A stretch of 13,294 nucleotides of DNA. It comes from Deltaproteobacteria bacterium. GTDB taxonomy: Bacteria; Myxococcota_A; UBA9160. Positions 6,274-13,294 of this stretch are shown piece by piece. The stretch covers positions 3,039 through 16,332 of the forward strand of contig DOUU01000084.1 of the NCBI GenBank assembly GCA_003520425.1, in the 5' to 3' direction. Both the position numbers and the translations under genes were made by a program. Every line of letters starts with the position of its first letter. The stretch's first letter is position 1. Below the pieces are notes generated by a model, which saw nothing but the letters and a program-made list of their open reading frames with translations, did not search any database and had not been told where the DNA came from.

Positions 6274-6300
6274 CAAGCCCTGCCTCGGGCTTGGGTTTTT
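6274..6300 (+). terminator. Orphan intrinsic terminator on the plus strand
   Basis: CAAGCCC (6274-6280) and GGGCTTG (6287-6293) form a perfect 7-base stem with a 6-base loop, followed after GG by five T residues (6296-6300). On the plus strand this is a good intrinsic terminator. No plus-strand protein gene precedes it: everything from 2654 to 6831 reads leftwards. On the minus strand the bases following the stem lack a T run, so it does not serve those genes. It may end a small RNA or an antisense transcript; no plus-strand promoter was recognised. Confidence 0.45.
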
Positions 6301-6423
6301 CGTCCGCTTGGGCTGCCTACTAACGCGGGAAAACGGGGCAAGGGCGCTCGCGGGGCTACGCCGTGCTTCCCGGGTCCTGCGCCGCGGGCTACCGGCGCCG
6401 GCCGCGAGGTCGGGCGATGGTGC

Positions 6424-6831
6424 TCAGCCCGGCACGCGCTCGAACGCAGGAACGCCCTCTGGCACGTGGTGGAAGCTCTGCTTGTCGATGGTGAAGATCA
6501 CCATCTGGGGCCCGCCATAGACGCTGGGATCGTCCAGCGTGCCCACCTTGAGGATGACGGCGCCGGGAACAGCGGGAGACCTCGCCAAGATGTGCGTTCC
6601 GCATTCGGCGCAGAATTCGCGCGTCACCGGACTTTTGAGATCACTACGCCGGAAGAGCTTGGGCGAGCTCTTCGTGTACGCGAAAGTCGCTGCCGGCATA
6701 GCGATGACGGCGTTCGGATGTCCGCCCGAGATGTACTGGCACTCCCGGCAATGGCACTGCCCTTTGAAGAGCGGATCTCCCTCCGCCGAGTAGCGCAAGG
6801 CGCCGCAGTAGCATCCACCCTCAAGCTTCAC
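6424..6831 (-). CDS. GFA/CENP-V family zinc protein
   Basis: The 135-residue product has the complete cysteine set of the glutathione-dependent formaldehyde-activating (GFA, DUF636/CENP-V-type) fold: GGCYCGALRY (C7, C9), QCHCRECQ (C26, C28, C31) and EFCAECGTH (C74, C77), which bind two zinc ions in characterised members. The founding enzyme was proposed to speed formation of S-hydroxymethylglutathione from formaldehyde and glutathione, but most family members have no proven reaction, so the substrate is unassigned. GGAGG (6838-6842) lies 6 bases before the GTG at 6831, which fixes the start; the frame runs on only to a TTG at 6849. A candidate promoter lies at 6875-6904. No clear terminator follows the stop. 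It appears to be a single-gene unit. Confidence 0.9.
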   Translation of the reverse strand: MKLEGGCYCGALRYSAEGDPLFKGQCHCRECQYISGGHPNAVIAMPAATFAYTKSSPKLFRRSDLKSPVTREFCAECGTHILARSPAVPGAVILKVGTLDDPSVYGGPQMVIFTIDKQSFHHVPEGVPAFERVPG

Positions 6832-6874
6832 GGCTTTCCTCCGCACCAATGGCCGGTTGCCGGTGATCTGTCCC

Positions 6875-6904
6875 AGTATCGTTCAGTCGCAGACGCCGAG
6901 ACAA
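6875..6904 (-). promoter_or_regulatory. Promoter candidate for the GFA-family gene
   Basis: On the minus strand TTGTCT (6904-6899) and GATACT (6880-6875) are separated by 18 bases. Each box matches 4 of 6 sigma-70 consensus positions. The predicted start near 6868 leaves a leader of about 37 bases before the GTG at 6831, with the GGAGG ribosome site within it. Confidence 0.4.
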
Positions 6905-7547
6905 GGTAGAAACCCGTTCCCCTGCCGCCGCCCCCCGGACCGCATCCCGGCTGCAGGTCGCAAGGAAGACCCCGCTCCGCTGGCTCGATACGAGAGCTCT
7001 CCTTGCCGGGTGTACGCACAAAACCCCCAAGCTGGGTTGTAGGCGGCGCATTCCGCAGAGGCTCCCTGCACTCGAACCCTATTTTGATGAATCCACGCGC
7101 AAGCCCAGGGCGGAGGGCGTCCTGAGATTCTCGGGCCAGACCGCGCGCGCAACAAAAAACCGCGAGCGCCTCAAGGCCCGACGGCCGCCACTGCCGCTCC
7201 GGAGCTCCTTGCAGGGGGATCGCGGAGGCTCGTATCACGGGCATCGACCGGGCTCCTCTCCGGGCGATGCTTTGGCGGCTGATCCCAGAGCTCTCATCGT
7301 CCTCGATGAGACGGATCCGAAGGGATTCCCTCCGCAAAGGGCCGTGATTTGTTGGGGCTTCTGCCCGAGGATTCTCTTGCCCCGTCAACTCCGTGGCCTT
7401 GCGCACCGCAGTGGGGGCAAAGCATCTCGGCGGTGCTGGGCCTCCCGGATCGGCTTGCGGTCCCCCGCGGGATTTCAGCAGAAACCCCTTAGAACGGCGG
7501 CCGAAAACGCCGATAAGGGAGCGTCGGGCCCTGGGGGATTTCACGCG
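6905..7547. other. Gene-free stretch between divergent genes
   Basis: Open frames cross this stretch on both strands, including extensions of the flanking genes, but their translations are rich in Arg, Gly, Pro and Ser, lack motifs and have no ribosome sites. I found an inverted repeat (7292-7311), a T-loop-like GGTTCGAGTGC on the minus strand near 7069-7079 with no tRNA around it, and a GGGGGA about 10 bases before the next ATG at 7548. No promoter for the response regulator could be assigned with confidence. Confidence 0.4.
7292..7311. repeat. Perfect inverted repeat with 8-base arms
   Basis: TCTCATCG and CGATGAGA flank a TCCT loop. As RNA it would form a tight 8-base-pair tetraloop hairpin; as DNA it could be a regulator site. 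It lies 237 bases before the response-regulator gene, and no T run follows on either strand, so it is not an intrinsic terminator. Confidence 0.45.
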
Positions 7548-8468
7548 ATGACCACGATCCTTGTGATCGACGACTCGGATCTGCAGCGCGCCGAGACCCG
7601 CCGCGCCCTCGAGCCAACGGGCCTGTTCGATCGGATCCTCGAGGCGGCGGACGGGCTCGCAGGCCTGCGACTTCTGCTCGCGGAGGCGGTGGACGTCGTG
7701 CTCTGCGACCTCGAGATGCCGGGGCTCGACGGCGAGAAACTTCTGCGCGTGCGGGACGCCCGCTCCGGCGCGGGAGAGATCCCGTTCCTCTTTCTCACGG
7801 CTTCGGCGGACACCGAGCGAAAGGTGCGGCTCCTCGAGGACGGGGCCTGCGATACCGTCACCAAGCCCTGCCACCCGGCCGAACTCATCGCGCGCCTTCG
7901 ACTTCACCTCAAAATCAAACGCTTGCAGAGCGAACTCCGCGAAAAAAACCAGATGCTCGCCAAGGAGTCGATGACGGACGCCGTGACGGGCCTGCGCTCA
8001 CGCCGGTACGTGACCGAGGTCCTCGCCATAGAGGTGCTGCGGGCTCGTCGCTATCGGCTACCGCTCACCGTCATGATGGCCGACCTCGATCACTTCAAAC
8101 GGGTGAATGATCGCTTCGGCCATCCCGTGGGAGACACCGTGCTACGTCGGGTCTCCGATCTCCTTCGTGGTTTGCTGCGTGCGACCGATGTCGCGGGTCG
8201 TTTCGGTGGCGAAGAGTTTTTGGTGATTCTCCCGCAGACGGATCGTGAGGGTGCCGTCACCCTGGCCGAGCGCTGGCGTCAATCGCTCGAACTCACGGCG
8301 CTCGAGGCCCCGGGCACCAAGCGCATCCGGACCACGGTGAGCATCGGTGTGGCGGAGTTCATGGCCCAAATGGCGCGTGCCGATGAGCTCGTCCGCGCGG
8401 CGGACGAGGCGCTCTACACCGCGAAGGCAAACGGCAGAAACCGGGTCGAGGTGGCCTCGGGCGTGTAG
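7548..8468 (+). CDS. Response regulator with GGDEF output (diguanylate cyclase, PleD-like)
   Basis: The 306-residue product has an N-terminal receiver domain (about 3-122) with the acidic pocket D8-D9, phospho-acceptor D54 (CDLEMPG), T84 and K106. A short coiled linker (about 122-142) follows, then a GGDEF domain (about 143-304). The GGEEF signature is at 220-224, the metal-binding DLDHFKRVND begins at 179, and the inhibitory-site RxxD is intact at 211-214, exactly 5 residues before GGEEF. It should make cyclic di-GMP from two GTP when phosphorylated, in the cytoplasm, with product feedback. No histidine kinase is nearby, so the partner is unknown. The frame is open upstream to 7209, but receiver similarity starts at the ATG at 7548. 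The gene converges on rarA with 10 bases between the stops. Confidence 0.95.
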   Translation: MTTILVIDDSDLQRAETRRALEPTGLFDRILEAADGLAGLRLLLAEAVDVVLCDLEMPGLDGEKLLRVRDARSGAGEIPFLFLTASADTERKVRLLEDGACDTVTKPCHPAELIARLRLHLKIKRLQSELREKNQMLAKESMTDAVTGLRSRRYVTEVLAIEVLRARRYRLPLTVMMADLDHFKRVNDRFGHPVGDTVLRRVSDLLRGLLRATDVAGRFGGEEFLVILPQTDREGAVTLAERWRQSLELTALEAPGTKRIRTTVSIGVAEFMAQMARADELVRAADEALYTAKANGRNRVEVASGV

Positions 8469-8478
8469 CCGAAAGACG

Positions 8479-9849
8479 CTAGCCGCGCGGCTTTCTCTCC
8501 TTTCGCGCCGCCTCCCGGAGGGCTCTCCACTTCTCAAGGCGCTCGGCCAGCACAGATTCCGACCCCTCCGACGTCGGCTCGTAGAAGCGCGCTCCCGCAA
8601 GAGCGTCGGGCAGGTTCGGGTCCGCCACAAAGCGCCCCTCCACGTCGTGCGGGTACCGATAGTCGCGCCCGTAGCCGAGGCCCTTCATGAGCGGGGTGGG
8701 CGCGTTGCGCAGGTGCAGGGGCACGGGGAGGGAGCCGTGGGAAAGCGCGGCCTGCGCCGCGCGCTCGCCCGCCAGGTAGGCGGCGTTGCTCTTGGGCGCG
8801 CATGCGAGGTATGTGACGGCTTGGGCCAGCGGAATGCGTCCTTCGGGCAGTCCGATGCGCTCGACTGCCTGGAAAGCTGCGAGGGCGACGCCGAGGGCCG
8901 CTGGGTCCGCATTGCCGATGTCCTCCGATGCGAAAATCACAAGGCGCCGTGCCACGAAGAGCGGATCTTCTCCTGCGGCCAGCATGCGCGCCATGTAGTA
9001 GAGCGCCGCATCCGGATCGCTCGCGCGCAGGCATTTGATCAGCGCCGACACCACGTTGTAATGGTCCTCGCGGTCGCGATCATGGGTGAGGACACGGGCG
9101 CCGGCGGCCTGGGCTACAGTCTCGACCGAGAGCGCAGGCTCTTGGGCCGAGCTCGTTTTGTGGAGCGCGGCGGCTGCCTCGAGCAGATTGAGCGCGCGCC
9201 TTGCATCGCCGTCTGCAGCCTCGGCGATTGCTGCGACCGCGTCTTCTGAGAGCTGGATCCCATCTTGGCCAAGGCCCCGTTCGCTGTCTGCGGCCGCGCG
9301 CTGCACCAAGGTGGCAAGCGCATTTGGCTCGAGCCTGCGCAGCGTGAACACGCGACAGCGGGAGAGCAGTGCCGCATTGACCTCGAAGGACGGGTTCTCC
9401 GTCGTGGCGCCAATGAGGGTGATCGTTCCGGTCTCCACGTGCGGAAGGAGAACGTCCTGTTGGGCGCGATTGAAGCGGTGGATCTCGTCGAGGAAGAGCA
9501 CCGTGCGCCTGCCGGTCCTGACCTCCCGCGCGGCGAGGTCGACGAGCTCGCGGATCTCCTTGACGCCGATGGTGACCGCGGAATGCGGGACGAATCGGGC
9601 GCCCGAGGCCTCGGCCAAAAGCCTGGCAAGCGTCGTCTTCCCGGTGCCCGGCGGGCCCCAAAGGACAAGGGAGGGGAGGGCTCCGCTCGCCGCCAGCGCA
9701 CGCAGGGGCCCGGCCGCGCCCACGAGATGCTCCTGGCCCACGACCTCGTCGAGATGCCGCGGGCGCATCCGATCGGCCAGGGGAGGAACAGCTTTTTGCG
9801 CCCGCCCTGGGGTGGGCGGGAAAAGACTCAAGGAATCCGAAGGGCTCAT
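8479..9849 (-). CDS. rarA: Replication-associated recombination protein A (RarA/MgsA, AAA+ ATPase)
   Basis: The 456-residue product is a full-length RarA/MgsA/WRNIP1-family clamp-loader-like ATPase. Visible motifs are Walker A GPPGTGKT (65-72), Walker B LFLDEIHRFN (118-127) with the family block QQDVLLPHVE, sensor 1 GATTENPSF (147-155) and the arginine-finger SRC (R164). The C-terminal half has the tetramerisation region with HYNVVSALIKCLRASDPDAALYYMARML and KSNAAYLA. It acts at stalled replication forks with single-strand binding protein and recombination proteins. The ATG at 9849 is chosen: the frame extends only to a TTG at 9879 and family similarity begins near residue 10. The ribosome site is weak. 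It is divergent from nadK with 71 bases between starts, so the two may share a control region. Confidence 0.95.
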   Translation of the reverse strand: MSPSDSLSLFPPTPGRAQKAVPPLADRMRPRHLDEVVGQEHLVGAAGPLRALAASGALPSLVLWGPPGTGKTTLARLLAEASGARFVPHSAVTIGVKEIRELVDLAAREVRTGRRTVLFLDEIHRFNRAQQDVLLPHVETGTITLIGATTENPSFEVNAALLSRCRVFTLRRLEPNALATLVQRAAADSERGLGQDGIQLSEDAVAAIAEAADGDARRALNLLEAAAALHKTSSAQEPALSVETVAQAAGARVLTHDRDREDHYNVVSALIKCLRASDPDAALYYMARMLAAGEDPLFVARRLVIFASEDIGNADPAALGVALAAFQAVERIGLPEGRIPLAQAVTYLACAPKSNAAYLAGERAAQAALSHGSLPVPLHLRNAPTPLMKGLGYGRDYRYPHDVEGRFVADPNLPDALAGARFYEPTSEGSESVLAERLEKWRALREAARKERKPRG

Positions 9850-9920
9850 GCCCCAAGGGTACCGCCTTGAGCCAGCCAAGGCCGTCTGTTATCCACGCGT
9901 AGCCCCCCGACGAGGCGTCC

Positions 9921-10817
9921 ATGCCGAGCGAGAACCGGACTCTGAAACCGGACGAGGCGTTCCATCCCATCCGTGCAGTGGGCGTGTGCCTCAAGCCCGC
10001 CCAGCCCCAGGCGGCGGGCGCGGTCCGGGGACTCGTCAAGTGGCTTGAGCAGCGCGGGCTGCGCGTCATCGCCGACGAGGAAGCCGGGGAGGTTACCGGC
10101 CATCCCTCACAGCCGCGCTCCCTTCTTGCCGGGCAGGTCGATCTTGTGATCGTGCTCGGCGGCGATGGGACGCTCCTCTCCGTGGCACGCGCGGTGAGCG
10201 ACCGCCCGGTTCCCATTCTGGGAGTCAACCTGGGCACGCTCGGCTTCCTCACCGAGGTCACGCTGGACGAGCTCTTCGCCGCGCTCGAGCTGGTTTTGGC
10301 CGGAAAGGCCCGAGTGGAAGCCCGCATGCGGCTCGACGTGCGGGCCCTGCGCGACCAGGGAGAGCTCGGGCGATTTCTCGCGCTCAACGACGCCGTTTTG
10401 ACCAAGGCCGACCTGGCACGGATGATTGACCTTGAGACGAGGGCAGACGGGGGCGAGGTCACGACCTACCACGCCGACGGGCTCATCGTCGCAACTCCGA
10501 CCGGCTCGACCGCGTATTCCCTGTCCGCGGGCGGGCCCATCGTGCTCCCGGAGCTCGAAGCGTTTCTGCTGACCCCGATCTGTCCCCATACCCTGACCCA
10601 GCGACCGCTGGTGCTGCCTCACAGCTCGCAGATTGAGATCTGTGTGCGCTCGCGTAACGAGGTCCAGCTCACCGTCGACGGTCAGGAGGGCATCGCGCTG
10701 CGCGAAGGGGACGTGGTTGCAGTGCGCCGCAGCGACCATCCGGTGCGGCTGATCGCCTCTCCCTTCCGCAGCCGCTTCGAGATCTTGCGCGAGAAGTTCC
10801 ACTGGGGAACGCGGTGA
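9921..10817 (+). CDS. nadK: NAD kinase
   Basis: The 298-residue product phosphorylates NAD to NADP in the cytoplasm with ATP or polyphosphate. Key motifs are GGDGT (80-84, with D81 as the catalytic aspartate of the family), the ND pair N156-D157 in ALNDAVL, the nucleotide-binding TPTGSTAYSLSAGGP (192-206) and VDGQE near 263-267. Length and motif order are normal for the family. The first 16 residues before RAVGVCLKP are longer than usual, so a later start is possible, but the ATG at 9921 has a GAGGCG about 5 bases upstream. Its TGA overlaps the GTG of recN by 4 bases, indicating translational coupling. Confidence 0.95.
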   Translation: MPSENRTLKPDEAFHPIRAVGVCLKPAQPQAAGAVRGLVKWLEQRGLRVIADEEAGEVTGHPSQPRSLLAGQVDLVIVLGGDGTLLSVARAVSDRPVPILGVNLGTLGFLTEVTLDELFAALELVLAGKARVEARMRLDVRALRDQGELGRFLALNDAVLTKADLARMIDLETRADGGEVTTYHADGLIVATPTGSTAYSLSAGGPIVLPELEAFLLTPICPHTLTQRPLVLPHSSQIEICVRSRNEVQLTVDGQEGIALREGDVVAVRRSDHPVRLIASPFRSRFEILREKFHWGTR

Positions 10818-12520
10818 TCGAGACCCTGCGAATCCAAGGCCTCGCCCTCGTGGAGAGTGTCGACCTTGAGTTCGCACCGGGTCTCAACGTGATCACGGGC
10901 GAGACTGGAGCTGGCAAGTCCGTCGTGCTCGGCGCCCTGGCTTTGGTGGCCGGCGGGCGCGGTTCGGTCGAGTCCTTGCGGGAGGGCGCGCAGGAGGCGG
11001 TCGTGGAAGCGGTTTTCGGGACGCAGGGGCTCCCTGAGCTTGAGGCCGAGCTCCGGCTGCGCGGAATCGAGACCGACGACCATTGCCTTGTGGTGCGCCG
11101 CACGCTCTCGGACGCAGGCCGCAGCCGCGCACAGCTCGCGGGCCAGCTCGTGCCGGTCGCGACCCTGGGCGAGCTCTTCGCCGGGCGCATCGAGATTTCG
11201 AGCCAGCACGAGTCCCAGGAGTTGCTGCGACCCGAAAGCCACGGCCGCCTGCTTGATGCGTATGGGGGACTTCTGCCGCTGCGCGCGGAGGTGGCGGCCG
11301 AGTTCGCCCGGGTCCGTGAGCTCGATGAGGAGATGGCAAGGCTCGCAAGTGCCGGTGCGGAACGCGAGCGCAAGCACGACTTCCTGAGCTTCCAGGTACG
11401 TGAGATTGACGAGGCCAAGCTCGTGCCTGGCGAGACTGCGAGTGTCATCGCGGAGCGGGCGCGCCTTGCCCACGCCGAGCGCCTCCGCACCGAGGCCGGA
11501 GCGGCAGCCGCTTGCCTGGCGGGCGACCCGACGCAGCCCGAAGCGAGAGGTTCTGCAGACTATCTCGCCGAGGCCGCCCGGCGGATCGAGTCTGCGGCAC
11601 GTCTCGACGCAACGCTTGGGCCGCTCGGCGTGCGGCTCCGCACGCTCCAGAGCGAAACGGCCGACGCGGCGGCGGAGCTCGAGCGCTATGCGGTTTCGAT
11701 TGAGGACGATGCCGGGCGACTCGCGCAGCTCGAGGCCCGCCTTTCGCTGCTCGAGGGCTTGCGGCGCAAGTACGGCCAGACGGAGGAGGAGGTGCTTGCG
11801 TTCCGTGACCGCGCTGCGGAAGAGCTTGCAGCCATCGCGGGCGCAGACGAACGATTGGCAGAGCTCGCCCGTGAGCGTGCGCGCCGTGCCGAGACCCTCG
11901 CGGCGTGCTCCACCAAGCTCTCGGCCGGCCGGGTCCGCGCGGCGGAGCGCCTCTCGGATGCCCTCGAGGCTGGGCTCGCTGAGCTCGGCATGCCAAGCGC
12001 GCGCATCGAGATCGCTCTTCAGCCTGCGCAGGCGCCGCCTGCGCTGCCCTGCACTGCGGGCGGGGCCGAGGTGCCCGAGTTTCAGTTCTCCGCAAGCCCT
12101 GGCGAGGCTCCCCGGCCGCTGCGCCGCGTTGCGTCGGGCGGCGAGCTCTCGCGGGTCTTCTTGGCGCTCAAGAACGTCCTCCGTCGCGCCGGCCCGGGCA
12201 TGGTGCTTGTCTTCGACGAGGTGGATGCGGGCATCGGTGGCCGTGCCGCAGATCGCGTGGGCCGCGTGCTGTCGGAGCTCGCCAGTGAGCACCAAGTGCT
12301 GTGCATCACCCATCTGCCGCAGATCGCCGCCCGAGGCCGCACGCACTTCCGCGTTGCCAAGCGCGAGCGGTCCGGTCGCTCGTGCGTTCAGGTGGAGCGG
12401 CTCTCCCCGGCAGAGCGGGTGGAGGAGATCGCCCGCATGGCCGGAGGCGAGAAGGTCAGCCAGGCGACTCGCCTTCACGCAAGAGAGCTCCTCTCGGCCG
12501 CGGACAAGCGCCGCGGGTAA
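10814..12520 (+). CDS. recN: DNA repair protein RecN (SMC-like ATPase)
   Basis: The 568-residue product is a complete RecN, the SMC-like cohesin-type ATPase that acts in double-strand-break repair with RecA. Walker A GETGAGKS is at 29-36, the ABC signature SGGELSR at 441-447 and Walker B LVFDEVDAGIGG begins at about 465. A long heptad-like charged region (about 150-380), rich in Glu, Ala, Arg and Leu, forms the coiled-coil arms. The CITHLPQIAARG segment near 497-508 is the usual H-loop region. The start is GTG overlapping the nadK stop as GTGA. An FHA-domain gene follows after 33 bases. I saw no LexA-type operator at its start; as an internal operon gene it may depend on the nadK promoter. 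Confidence 0.96.
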   Translation: MIETLRIQGLALVESVDLEFAPGLNVITGETGAGKSVVLGALALVAGGRGSVESLREGAQEAVVEAVFGTQGLPELEAELRLRGIETDDHCLVVRRTLSDAGRSRAQLAGQLVPVATLGELFAGRIEISSQHESQELLRPESHGRLLDAYGGLLPLRAEVAAEFARVRELDEEMARLASAGAERERKHDFLSFQVREIDEAKLVPGETASVIAERARLAHAERLRTEAGAAAACLAGDPTQPEARGSADYLAEAARRIESAARLDATLGPLGVRLRTLQSETADAAAELERYAVSIEDDAGRLAQLEARLSLLEGLRRKYGQTEEEVLAFRDRAAEELAAIAGADERLAELARERARRAETLAACSTKLSAGRVRAAERLSDALEAGLAELGMPSARIEIALQPAQAPPALPCTAGGAEVPEFQFSASPGEAPRPLRRVASGGELSRVFLALKNVLRRAGPGMVLVFDEVDAGIGGRAADRVGRVLSELASEHQVLCITHLPQIAARGRTHFRVAKRERSGRSCVQVERLSPAERVEEIARMAGGEKVSQATRLHARELLSAADKRRG

Positions 12521-12553
12521 AGCCCCCGGGGCGGCCCTCCGATCTAACCCGCG

Positions 12554-12898
12554 ATGGACGCTCCGCCGAAGAGCCCCGAGTGCCGCGGCCCCGTTCCTCC
12601 CGGAGGGGTGGTGCACGTCTTGCGCGGCTTCTACGAGGGGCTTGAGTGGCCCATCGATCGAGAGTGGGTGGTGGTCGGCCGCGGACGCGGCGCGGACCTT
12701 GTGATCGCTGAGCCCACGATCTCACGCGCGCACGCGGCCATCGGCTTTGACGGGGAGCACTTCTTCGTGCAGGACCTCGGGAGCACGAATGGAACGCTTG
12801 TGAATGGCGCGCGCGGGCATCACATTCGCGTCAAGGATGGGGACGAGATCCAGATCGGCAAGCTCGTTCTGCGCCTCACGCTTCCTGCGAACTCGTAA
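12554..12898 (+). CDS. Stand-alone FHA-domain protein
   Basis: The 114-residue product is almost entirely one forkhead-associated domain (about 20-110). It has the phosphopeptide-binding motifs GRGRGADLVI (43-51), SRAHA (S57, R58, H60) and GSTNGT (76-81), followed by HIRVKDGDEIQIG. FHA domains bind phosphothreonine on partner proteins. With no second domain, signal peptide or membrane segment, it is probably a cytoplasmic adaptor. It starts 33 bases after recN and 87 bases before secA in the same direction, so it is part of the housekeeping cluster. No Ser/Thr kinase is encoded nearby, and its partner is unknown. GATCTAACCCGCG before the ATG holds no clear ribosome site. Confidence 0.92.
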   Translation: MDAPPKSPECRGPVPPGGVVHVLRGFYEGLEWPIDREWVVVGRGRGADLVIAEPTISRAHAAIGFDGEHFFVQDLGSTNGTLVNGARGHHIRVKDGDEIQIGKLVLRLTLPANS

Positions 12899-12900
12899 CC

Positions 12901-12945
12901 GCAGCGTGCAGCGTTTGCCTGCCCCGAGGGGCTCGGGTACGCTGC
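12901..12945 (+). repeat. Nested hairpin between the FHA gene and secA
   Basis: GCAGCGT occurs twice in tandem (12901-12914). The second copy pairs with ACGCTGC (12939-12945). Inside, CCCGAG (12923-12928) and CTCGGG (12932-12937) form a second perfect stem with a 3-base loop. No T run follows, so it is not a standard intrinsic terminator. It sits 40 bases before the secA ATG and may be an mRNA structure affecting secA expression or transcript processing. Confidence 0.45.
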
Positions 12946-12985
12946 GCTACTCATAGCGCCCCGTTCGGGAGAAAACGCGCCTTCG

Positions 12986-13294
12986 ATGCCCTCTATTCTG
13001 CGCAAGCTCATCGGCACCAAGAACGATCGCGAGCTAAGACGCATCGTTCCTTTGATCGAGCGCATCAATGGGCTCGAGCCCTCGCTCGTGAAGCTCTCCG
13101 ACGATGCGCTGCGCGTGCGCACGGCAGCGTTCAAGGAGCGCATTGCCCAGGGCGAGTCGGTCGACGCGCTCTTGCCCGAAGCCTTCGCCACCGTCCGCGA
13201 GGCCGCCAAGCGCACGCTCGGGCAGCGACATTTCGATGTCCAGCTGATCGGTGGTGTCGTCCTCCACGAAGGCAAGATCGCAGAGATGAAGACC
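12986..13294 (+). CDS. secA: Preprotein translocase ATPase SecA, N-terminal part
   Basis: The first 103 codons of SecA are present; the window ends inside the gene. The N terminus [19 protein letters not shown], the block [13 protein letters not shown] (about 36-48), and the family block [23 protein letters not shown] (about 81-103) are characteristic. The sequence stops just before the Walker A glycines expected to follow EMKT. SecA drives Sec-dependent export across the inner membrane by ATP hydrolysis, as needed here by the secreted oxidase, the barrel protein and the lipoprotein. GGGAGA lies about 14 bases before the ATG, a rather long spacing. A nested hairpin lies in the upstream gap. 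Confidence 0.97.
   Translation, partial: MPSILRKLIGTKNDRELRRIVPLIERINGLEPSLVKLSDDALRVRTAAFKERIAQGESVDALLPEAFATVREAAKRTLGQRHFDVQLIGGVVLHEGKIAEMKT

Noticed and set aside
6184..6909. 241-codon plus-strand open frame
   Set aside because: It is antisense to the GFA-family gene, has low-complexity Arg/Gly content before that, and would read through an intrinsic terminator.
7069..7079. tRNA T-loop-like GGTTCGAGTGC on the minus strand
   Set aside because: The T stem does not pair, and no anticodon, D arm or acceptor stem surrounds it.
7209..7547. 113-residue N-terminal extension of the response regulator
   Set aside because: The receiver domain begins exactly at the ATG at 7548, and the extension reads as non-coding DNA.
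6828..7907. 359-codon minus-strand open frame
   Set aside because: It runs antisense through the receiver domain of the response regulator and into the GFA start. It has no motifs and is a GC-rich shadow frame.
8481..8492. Palindrome AGCCGCGCGGCT as a bidirectional terminator between convergent genes
   Set aside because: As a hairpin it gives only a 4-base stem, with no clean T run on either side, and it lies within the end of rarA.
9080..10462. 460-codon minus-strand open frame across rarA and nadK
   Set aside because: Its translation is Ser/Arg/Pro-rich and lies antisense to nadK and out of frame in rarA, both of which have complete family motifs.
10682..12616. 644-codon minus-strand open frame antisense to recN
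   Set aside because: RecN on the plus strand has Walker A, signature and Walker B motifs. The antisense frame has none and reflects codon bias.

Overview
The window is GC-rich DNA from a Gram-negative bacterium. It encodes a lipoprotein, an outer-membrane barrel protein, a secreted copper oxidase and SecA. GC-rich codon use, a sigma-54-type promoter and the mix of families fit a deltaproteobacterial-type lineage (Myxococcota, Desulfobacterota, Binatota or similar). That placement is inference; no rRNA or other taxonomic marker is present. No CRISPR array, insertion sequence, tRNA or rRNA was found.

Left part (1-2664). Up to three small genes read leftwards: a 164-residue lipoprotein, a possible 30-residue one-helix membrane protein, and the first 8 codons of a gene cut by the edge. 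Rightwards come a BCAM0308-family zinc-ribbon protein behind a near-consensus sigma-54 promoter, and a ferritin-like di-iron protein whose leader carries inverted repeats. Two roughly 500-base stretches here have no convincing gene; one may hold a decayed small gene.

Middle part (2654-6831, minus strand). A likely operon runs leftwards from a good sigma-70-type promoter near 6066-6094: an outer-membrane barrel protein, a multicopper oxidase with a complete copper-ligand set, and a 113-residue cytoplasmic protein of unknown family whose 3' end overlaps the ferritin gene tail to tail. Behind the promoter lie a perfect 13-base palindrome and an orphan intrinsic terminator facing the other way. 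A GFA/CENP-V-type zinc protein follows, then a 716-base stretch without a gene.

Right part (7548-13294). A PleD-like response regulator/diguanylate cyclase converges on rarA (replication-associated AAA+ ATPase). Divergent from rarA runs a housekeeping cluster: nadK, recN (4-base overlap), a stand-alone FHA protein and the start of secA, truncated at the window end. RarA and RecN both serve DNA maintenance. NAD kinase makes NADP for biosynthesis and redox defence. The FHA protein suggests phosphothreonine signalling, though no kinase is visible here.

The least routine part is the barrel / multicopper oxidase / unknown-protein operon facing a ferritin-like gene, which suggests a copper- or iron-linked cell-envelope oxidation module. 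This is a hypothesis from context only.
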